Below are positions 22,901 through 31,900 of a DNA stretch of 64,000 nt, one piece after another. A program made the translations under genes and the position numbers. A model generated the notes under the pieces. That model worked only from the letters and a program-made list of their open reading frames with translations, was not told the DNA's origin and made no database searches. The stretch comes from Carettochelys insculpta. Its lineage: Eukaryota; Chordata; Testudines; Carettochelyidae. Each line of letters starts with the position of its first letter. The stretch's first letter is position 1. Where the stretch lies: contig NC_134160.1 in the NCBI RefSeq assembly GCF_033958435.1, forward strand, positions 11,829,001 through 11,893,000, given 5' to 3'.

Positions 22901-25900
22901 AGGAGGGGGGCTCCTTCTCCGCAGAATCCAGCCTGCAGATCCTCCTCCTGCCATCCCGGAGCAGCAGCAGGGCCTCCGCCCTCCGGGGATCTCCAGACCG
23001 TGGGAGCGGACCCACAGGTAGGTACCCCTCTCTGGTGGACACCCCTGGGCTTGAGGGGCGGGGGTAAGAAATATGTGTCCAGGGTCCCCCACATGCTCAC
23101 ATGGCCATGGCCCCAAGGACACCAGGGCCATGGCCCTCACAGCACTGCAGCCATCAGCCCCGCCCCCCCCACCCCGCATGACAGTGCCATGCCCCATCCC
23201 CGGGCCAGGGGGGAGCGGAACCTCAAGGGGCCCCCGGGAGGAGGGGGTGGGACACCCCACAGCAGCAGCATGTGATGGAGTGGGGGGAGTGCCAAAGGGA
23301 GACTCAGGCTACATATGAGCCACAAGAGCCGAATAGCTCCCAGGGGCAAAGGAGGATCCTGGCGCTACAGCTGGCAGGTGACACCTCTGCCCTGAACAAA
23401 CAGGAGGGAGGAGCCGAGCTGGCTTGGAATTGGGGGCCGAGGGCGGGGCCCACAGGTAGAGGCTAGGGGAAGGGAGAGCTGGTAGGCAGCCAGCCTGAGG
23501 AGGGGGAAAGCTGCATCCCAGAGGGGCCCCCCTTGGGGTCTTCTCCCCACGACGGGTTGGAAGGACTGTCTCTTCTGACAGCTGGTGCTGTCACTCCTGG
23601 GAGAAACTGGGCATCTGTGCCCTAAGAAACCTCTCCTGCTCTCAGACCCTGCGGGGTGAAGTGAGAGTCGCTCCCACCAGGGGACAGGGTGCAGGGCAGG
23701 GGGACCCCTGAACCCCATCCATCACAGCAGCATCTCCCGGGGACGGGGATGGGGAACCTGCAGCACAGGGCTGGGGGGACAAAGGCCACGGCTCGGGGCC
23801 CACACTAACGCCTGTCTCCATTCTTCCTTCCCCCCCTCCTCTCCTGTGTCCTGCACCTGCACCATCAGAAGGACCGGAAGAGAGCGCCGGCGAGGCGTCA
23901 GTCGTCCCAGAGAGCCCTCCGGGACCATCGCTCCAGGGCAGCCCCTCGGCTGAGGACCGACCGGCCCCACGGCGGGCTAGACGGCGGACCCCGCGCCTGC
24001 AACTGCCGACGGCGACGGACCCCCAGCTGCTGGCCATCCTCCGTCGGCAGCTGGAGGTCGCGGAGCAGCACCTCCAGCTGCAGGAGCGGGCGCTGGCCTG
24101 GCGCCAGGAGGCATGGGGGGCCTATATGCAGACATTTAACTGCCTGGTGGACTACCTGGCCCCCCATGCCACGCCGGCCGCAACATCGCCCGCCCTGCCT
24201 GCTCCTGCAGCCCCACCACCAGCTGCTCCGCCCGTCGCCGGCCCGTCCGCTGTCGCCCCGCCACCCACCCGCGAGGGCCGGAGCGCCGAGGGACCCCTGG
24301 AGCCACCTGACACTCGCCGGCCCCCATACCTTCCAGTCCAGCCCGCTCCCACCCAGCCACGGACCAGGCTGCAAGCGCGGCGGGGCTCCCGGCCGCCAAC
24401 GCCCGGTGCCGGGCTATAGGGGCGAGGGGCCCGGGACGTGCCCCCCCCCCTTGTATATAGTTGGACACTGTTTTTTTGGTCCCCCCGTTTGCCCCGTCTC
24501 CCCCATGTAAATAGTTCTCCCCTTTATCCTCCCTGGTTTTCCTTTTATTACTTATGGCACACAGTTGTTTCTTTGGATTGTTTTATTTTTGTACATATTG
24601 CTTTTCTTGAACGTTTGTACCTCGTTGTTTTCTGTTTGTGGTTCGCATATATTTATTTACATCAAAAACAAAAAATTTCTGAAAGAAAAAAATAAGTTTC
24701 GGCAAGGAAAAAAAAAATTTACGTTCAGCCACAAGTGCGTGCTGCCAGTTGTCCAGGACAAGTGGGGGGGGGCGGTGGGGTGCTCCATGGTGTGGGCGTT
24801 GGGGCAGGAGTGTGGGGGAGGAAGGGGCGGGCAGTAGGGGGCCTGGGCAGAGTTCACCCCGCAGCCTGTTCGTCCAAGTGGGCCCGCAGGGCCTCCCAGA
24901 CCCGGATCCCCTCAGGGTCCACCTGCCGACTGGGGGCAGCAGGTGGCTGGACGTGTGCCCTGCCGGCCTCCGCAGCCCAGCCCTGGATAAAGGTCTCCCC
25001 CTTGGTCTCGACCAAATTGTGCAGGGCACAGCAGGCACCCACAATCTGGGGGATGTTGTTGGGGCCCGCATCCAGGCGGGTCAGGAGACATCTCCAGCGT
25101 CCCTTCAAGCGGCCAAATGAGCGCTCCACCACCTGGCGCGCACGGTTCAGGTGCTCGTTGAAGCGCTCCTGGCTAGCGGAGAGATGGCCCGTGTAGGGGT
25201 GCATGAGCCACGGCCGGAGGGGGTAGGCCGCATCTGCGATGATGCAGAGGGGCATGGTGGTGTCCCCCAGAGGGCTTTCCCACTGGGGGATGTAGGTCCC
25301 CGCCTCCAGCCGGCAGCACAGGCCCGAGTTCCGGAAAACCCAGGCGTCGTGGGTGCTGCCAGGCCAGCCCACATAAATGTCCTGGAAATGTCCCCGGCTG
25401 TCCACCAAGGCCTGCAGGACGACAGAATGGTAGCCCTTTCAATTGAGGTATCGTCCTCCACTGTGCTGCAGGGCGTGGATGGGGATGTGAGTCCCATCCA
25501 GAGCCCCGAAGCAGTTGGGGAAGCCCAGGGTGGCAAAGGTGGCATCTGGGTCCCCCAGCCTCACAAGCCTGTGCAGGAGCATGGCGTTGATGGCACGCAC
25601 AACCTGCAGAGAAAGCACATGGAACGGCACCAATGAGGGGTGAGCAGGGTGTGCGTGGCCCTGCCCTGCCCTGCTCTGGCCCCCCTGCCCTGGCCCCCCT
25701 GCCCTGGCCCCCCTGCCCTGCCCTGCCCTGCCCTGCTCTGGCCCCCCTGCCCTGGCCCCCCTGCCCTGGCCTCCCCCCGTGGGTTCGCTTACCTCCATGA
25801 AGACAGCCCCGACGGTGGCCTTGCCAACACCAAACTGCTGGCCCACGGATCAGTAGCTGTCCGGAGTGGCCAGCTTCCAGACAGCGATGCCGACCCATTT

Positions 25901-28900
25901 GTGCACTGTGAGGGCACGCCGCATGGCAGTGTCCTGGTGCCTGAGTGCGGGGGTGAGCCACTGGCACAGCTCCAGGAATGTCTGCCGGCTCATCCTGAAG
26001 TTCCTGAGCCAGTGGTCGTCGTCCCACTCCCCAAGCACCAGCCGCTCCCACCAGTCGGTGCTGGTGGGGTAGCTCCACAGCCGCCGGCGTGTGAGGCGGG
26101 GGGTGGAGCGGGGTGCTGCAGGGGTAGGGGTTGAGCCCTGCTGCCCTGGGGGCATCTCCTCCCCTGGGGCAAGGAGGTGCTCAGCTGCCTCCCACATGGC
26201 ATGGGTCAGGGCAAGCCCTGCTCCTGCCAGGAGGGCTGCGTGGACCTCTAGCTGCTGCTGCTGCTGCTGCTGCTGCTGGGGGTCCATGACTGCGGCGCCC
26301 GGGGTCTGTGTGCATATGGCTCCTCAGACCGCGTGCTGTGCAGGCTCAGTGTGTCTGGGAGGGACCCTTTAAGGGAGCGGCTCGCTGTTGCCCCGGAAGC
26401 GCTAGTCCGCCCTGTGACCCTGTGTGCAGCTGTGCCTGGCATCCCTATTTCGATGTGTGCTACTTTGGCGTGTAGACATTCCCTCGCTGCGCCTATTTCG
26501 ATGTTGGGCTGCACAACGTCGAAGTTGAACATCGACGTTGCCGGCCCTGAAGGACGTGTAGACGCTATTCATCGAAATAGCCTATTTCGATGTCGCCACA
26601 TCGAAATAGGCTACTTCGATGTAGGCTTCACGTGTAGACATAGCCTATATGATCAATAGTAACAGAGAGAAAGCCGGGCTAGTCTATATACTATCAAAAC
26701 AAAAAAGCAGTCCAGTAGCACTTAAAGACTAACAAAATCATTTATTAGGTGATGAGCTTTCGCAGGACAGACCCACTTCTTCAGATCAGATCAGACCCAC
26801 ATCTTCAGTTGATCTGTCCCACAAAAACTCATCACCTAATAAATTAATAAAGTGCTACTGGACTTCTTTTTTGTTTTCATTATCTGATCAAGTAATGATC
26901 TGGCATATACTTTGTGCATATATAGTTTCTTTCTCGTAGCTAACGACGCAAACCCCCTTTGAAGTAGGTAAGGGTTAATAGACCCAAACAGGGAAACTGA
27001 GTGACAGAACTGCAAACTAAATTGTCCAAGGTCAGTCAATAACCAAGAACTAAACCCAGGAGTCCTCATTCCCAATTAATTCCTTTGAGCGCTAAACACC
27101 CTGGCTACATCTACCCTAGGGGAAAATTTTGAAATGGCCGTGCTAATGGCCAAATTGGAGAATACTAATGAGGTGCTGAAATGAATATTCAGCGCCTCAT
27201 TAGCATGCTGCCAGCCATAGCACTTCGAAAGTGCCGCATTTCTCTCACATGCGGCTCGTCTACACGGGGTCCTTTTCGAAAGGACCCTGCAAACGTTGAA
27301 GTCCCTTCATTCCTATCAGCTTTCAAAAAGGACCCTGTGTAGACGAGCCATGTGCAAGCGAAACATGGCACTTTTGAAGTGCTGCGGCAGTCAGCATGCT
27401 AATGAGGCGCTGAATATTCATTTCAGCGCCTCATTAGTATTCTCCGATTTGGCCATTAGCATGGCCATTTCAAAGTTTTCCCCTAATGTAGACGTAGCCC
27501 ATGTGCCCTGCTTTGAGTACTTTGATTGATAGATGTAATCCAGTCTACTAGAGGGTGATGAGTATCTTTGGCCTCTCACAATGGTCAAGCTGTGGAAGTA
27601 TGGGATGCCTAGGAGCTGGGCAAAGCCTGGTGTGGCAGCTAGAATAAGAAGTGCAATTCAAGGAACAACATTGTAGCCTTTGGAGAGAGGCAAGGAAGAG
27701 ATGCAATGGAGCCCTGATAATGGGAATCAGGGATAGACCACCAGTGTAACAGGAATGGCTCGAGAACTACTGTCCCTAAACAGCCACACTCAGCACTCAC
27801 CTTCCAGTACAACCAGAATCCATAGTACCAGTTGAGCAGCACCTCACAGGTCAAAACAGTCAGGACAATATTATCTATGGCAGAGAACAGCCCATAGTAT
27901 TTCTACAATAGAAAATAAAAGAAGAAACAAACTTGACCAGGTCACTGGGGGAGTCTGCTGGTGTCTTGTTCACATCAGGTCGCTGTTCCGCTGCAATCAA
28001 ACCAAAGTCAGTCCTAGCTCGAGGGGAGAGGGCAGCTTCCGTTCAGCCAAGCACTTAGGGATGTGCTTGAATTCAATGGGATTTACACACATATGCAGCA
28101 GTCAACTGAAGGAAAATATAGTTAAAAGGACAGTGCAAGAAAATCTTAGAATCCTAGGGCTGGAAGGGACCTCAGGAGGTCATCTACTCCAGCCCCCTGC
28201 CCAAAGCAGGGTCAACCCCAGTTAAGTCATCCCAGCCAGGACATTGTTAATCCGGGAATCTACAAGCGAGGAAAAATCTCGGGCGACATAAAAGTCAACA
28301 GATTTTTTTTAAAAAGAAAATGTCGCAGAAAAAGAAAGCGGGTCAAACCAACTTTTTTATCCCCTGTGACAAACTTTTGTTTGTGGCAGAAATTGAAATG
28401 CTGAAATATTTTGACTGAAAATGAAAATATTTTGTTTGAAAATATTGCTGTCTTGCCTCCTGGGAGTTCTAGTTTCAGTGTCTCATGGTCCTAGATGTCT
28501 TCAATGGGCCAGGTTCCCCAGTCAGACTACGTCTCCCATGATGCACTTCAATCTCCTTTCTTGGAGAGAGAAAGCAGTGCATCATGGAAATGATGGCTGT
28601 GATACATAATGAAAGCTGTAAGCCCGCTGGAGATCTTGGCCTACAGAGGAGTGTGGCAACACGAGGCAACTGAATACTTCAGGAGCTGACTGAGGAGATA
28701 TCTGAGCCATTAATGATTATCTCTGATCAGTCATGGAAGACAGGTGAGATTGCAGAGGACTGGAAAAGGCAAATATACAGCCCATCTATAAAACGTGGAA
28801 CCTATAAAAAGGACAACCCAGGGTATTTACAGACCAGTCAACTGAACTTCAGTACCCAGAAAGACAATGGAACAAATAATTAAGTGATCAATTTCCAGAT

Positions 28901-31900
28901 ATTTAGAAGATAATAAAGTAACAAATAACCATCAGTATGAAACAAGTAATGTCAGTCCAACCTCATATCATTCTTTAACAGAGGACAAGCATTATGGACA
29001 GGAGAGAAGAAGTAGATGTGCTGTATCTTGACCTTAGTCTTTTGATACGATCTTGAATGCCCTTCTCGGAAACAAACTAGGAAAATTTAGCCTAAATAGA
29101 GCTACTATAAGGTGGGTGCAGAACTGGTTGGAAAACTATTCCCAAACAGTAGTTACGAGTGTTTCACAGTCAAGCTGGAAGGCCATATGAAGTGGGGTCC
29201 TGCAGGGATCACTTCTGAATCTGGGTTTTTTCCAAATTTTCATCAGTGATTTAGATAATGGCATACAGTGCACTTAAGAACAAAGGAACAGACATACTCG
29301 GTCAGACCAAAGTCCATCCAGCCCAGTATCCTGTCTGCGGACAGTGGCTAATGCCAGGTGCCCAAGAGGGAGTGACCAAACAGGTAACGATCAAACTATC
29401 TCTCTCCTGCCATCCATCTCCAGCTTCTGCCAAACAGAGGTCAGGGACACCATTCCTTATCCAGCCTGGCTAATAGCCATTAATGGACCTAACCTCCATG
29501 AATTTATCCAGCTCTTTTTAAAACCCTGTTATAGTGCTCGCCTTCACAGCCTCCTCTGGCGAGGAGTTCCAAGGGTTGACTACGTGCTGTGTGAAGAAAC
29601 ACTTCCTTTTATATGTTTAGTTGCTGTGATGGACTATTAGCCACTGACTTTATCTTACTGAGCCTGAAGCTGAGAGCCTGACTTTGCACCCAACCATCCC
29701 AGAATTAAGGGCCCTTTGATCTACCTTTGTCCTATCACCCCTTTCTGACCTGCTGGAACCAAGGCTTGGCCCCTGCATTTTTGCCATCTTTAATTAGCAT
29801 AGCCCTACAGTCGTTAACAAGGCACAAACTATAACCAGCATGGGGAGAGGAACAGGATAACAGGGAAAGGGAAGAGGATGAGTGGAAATGAAAACAGCTC
29901 TAGGGGGCAGCAGTTCTCACAATATGTATGTACAGCAGCTAGCACAGCAGGGCCCTGAACTCGGTTCTGCAGGGACAGAATCTGAGTTGATACCGTCCCT
30001 TTGCTTAGAGTTTGCTGTGTGTGTGACAGATTCAGAGACTGCAAACATACCTCTTCGATTGTTGCCTCTGTCCGGCTAGCGATGATGAGTGCATTGCCAA
30101 TGATGAGCGCGGCCAGCGTGATTTTAAAGGCAGGATGATGGAGAAAGCTGCCCACACAGACTTTTGAGACAAACTCCTCTATGTCCCAGTTATCCTGGGG
30201 GAAAAGCAGAGAGCTACGTCACGGCCAGAGTGGAAGTGGGCCCAGCAGACATCTCCAGGAAGAAATTCCAGCCCAAGTTCTGGGTTTCTCTTCTTTCCTA
30301 CTGTGTTACAGGCACGGAGTGAAAAGGTGTGAGTTCAGCTGGGCAGAGGATGGAAATTTCATTTCATGAAGGGTTTCTAATCACAACGGAACCTGAACAT
30401 TTCGGTTTTCTTCCCAAAAGGGGAACATTCCCATTAAAAAAGCTTACTTTGGGTCAATCAAAACATCATAAAATATGTTAGCCTAAAAAATGCCACAGGG
30501 TTTCTTCTTGTCCTCGAAGATACAGACTAACACAGCTACCTCTCTGATGCAAAACATCGTTGCGACCCGGTCATTTCAATTTCAAGCTTTAAAAAGCTTT
30601 GTCTTGCAGAACTCTACTTGTCAGGCAACAAGACATGAATGGACAATTCCTAGTGGTTAGAGCAGTGGAAGCCAGGCCTAGTGGTCGGTGCAATGGCAGT
30701 CAGTCTGGGCACTGGTGCCAGAGGTCAGACCCAGAATCAGAAGTGAAGAGCAGGGTCAGAACATGGCAAGCGTAAGGCTAGGAGATGGATTGGCACAGGG
30801 TCTGGGAGCAAGGCGTGACCTGGCCCCAGAGCAGGCTGAGACCTGCGGAGTCCATCACCACGATCAGGCAGAGGACAGTTCCGTGCCACACACAGATGTG
30901 ACGCTGACTGAGCAGCTCTTTCACTTGTGAGGTTTATGTACCTGCCTGGAGAGTCACCTGACCGGCTCCTGGCCTGCAGAGTGGCTGGAGCTGTGCCCAG
31001 CAGTGACTTGTCCCCACATGTGGCTCACTCAGGCACTAGTTCAAGGATGACTCCCCAGCTCACCATGTTCAGAGGAGGTCAGAACCTCCCCCTGCTCCTC
31101 CCTCCTTGTTCTGTGCCCCAGCCAAACTGCCCAGCATGGACATACCTGCAGGTGCCGATGGAATATGGTTCACTTCAAATTTCTCCCAGCAGCTCAAGTT
31201 GTGGGTCCCTTGCTAACACGATATGAGTCCCTGCTGCCCCCTAGTGGTTGCACCGCCTGCAGGGTTGTGAGGCAGCTACTGGGTTGGCTCAGGCGCAAAG
31301 GGCCCAGAGCCGGAGGCTCTGGTGTCATAACATTGGTTACTGAGCACTTAAAAAGACATTGTCATAACAAATGGTGGGTAAACAATGAAAAGTATATAAT
31401 TACAAATAAATAGCTACTGCTCTTTAGGAGGGCCGGCCTTGTCTTCATCTTGCCCTCCTCCGGTATGTGTTGCTGCCTGTAGGCTGTATTTTACTGCCCT
31501 ATTGTAGTCCCTGTGTGTGTGTGTGCCTCAGTTTCCCCAGGCACTGCACCACATATCTAAATAGGGGTCGGAATATGGGGTATGACTCACTCACTGAGGC
31601 TGTCCCAGCAGCCTCCCATGGAGACAATAGCTGATGATGGCCCATGCCCTTCCTAGCCTGAGCAGGGAGGCGTGACACCTATTGTCCAGGGAAGAGAACA
31701 AAGAGAGAGGAGGGGCTGGCTGGAGGGGGCAAAGGAGGCTACTGGGTATGTGGGTGGGTCTGGACTGGCTTGGGGTACAGGGAGGGTCCTTGCCCTGAGC
31801 CCCCTCTTTCCAAGGTGGGTGGTGTTGACTGCCTTTGGTTCCTGGGCTAAATTTGTTTACACTGTGCTGTTGCCCACAAATAAAGCTTTCTGTTCTCCCT

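Larger units (their letters stand above)
21929..26645. mobile_element. Two-gene PIF/Harbinger transposon
   Basis: The element is 4717 bp. Its ends, agctgtgtctacacgtg and cacgtgtagacatagcc, are inverted repeats, flanked by a tat direct repeat (21,926-21,928 and 26,646-26,648), the 3-bp duplication expected for PIF/Harbinger. Inside are two convergent genes: a Myb/SANT-like DNA-binding protein (plus) and a DDE transposase (minus). That is the normal Harbinger gene pair. Each gene keeps a recognisable intron. Both genes carry nonsense mutations. It lies in CATSPER4 intron 3. Confidence 0.92.

Noticed and set aside
25637..25780. CRISPR-like or satellite array
   Set aside because: The units are variable, about 10-16 bp, with no spacers; it is a small minisatellite inside a transposon intron.
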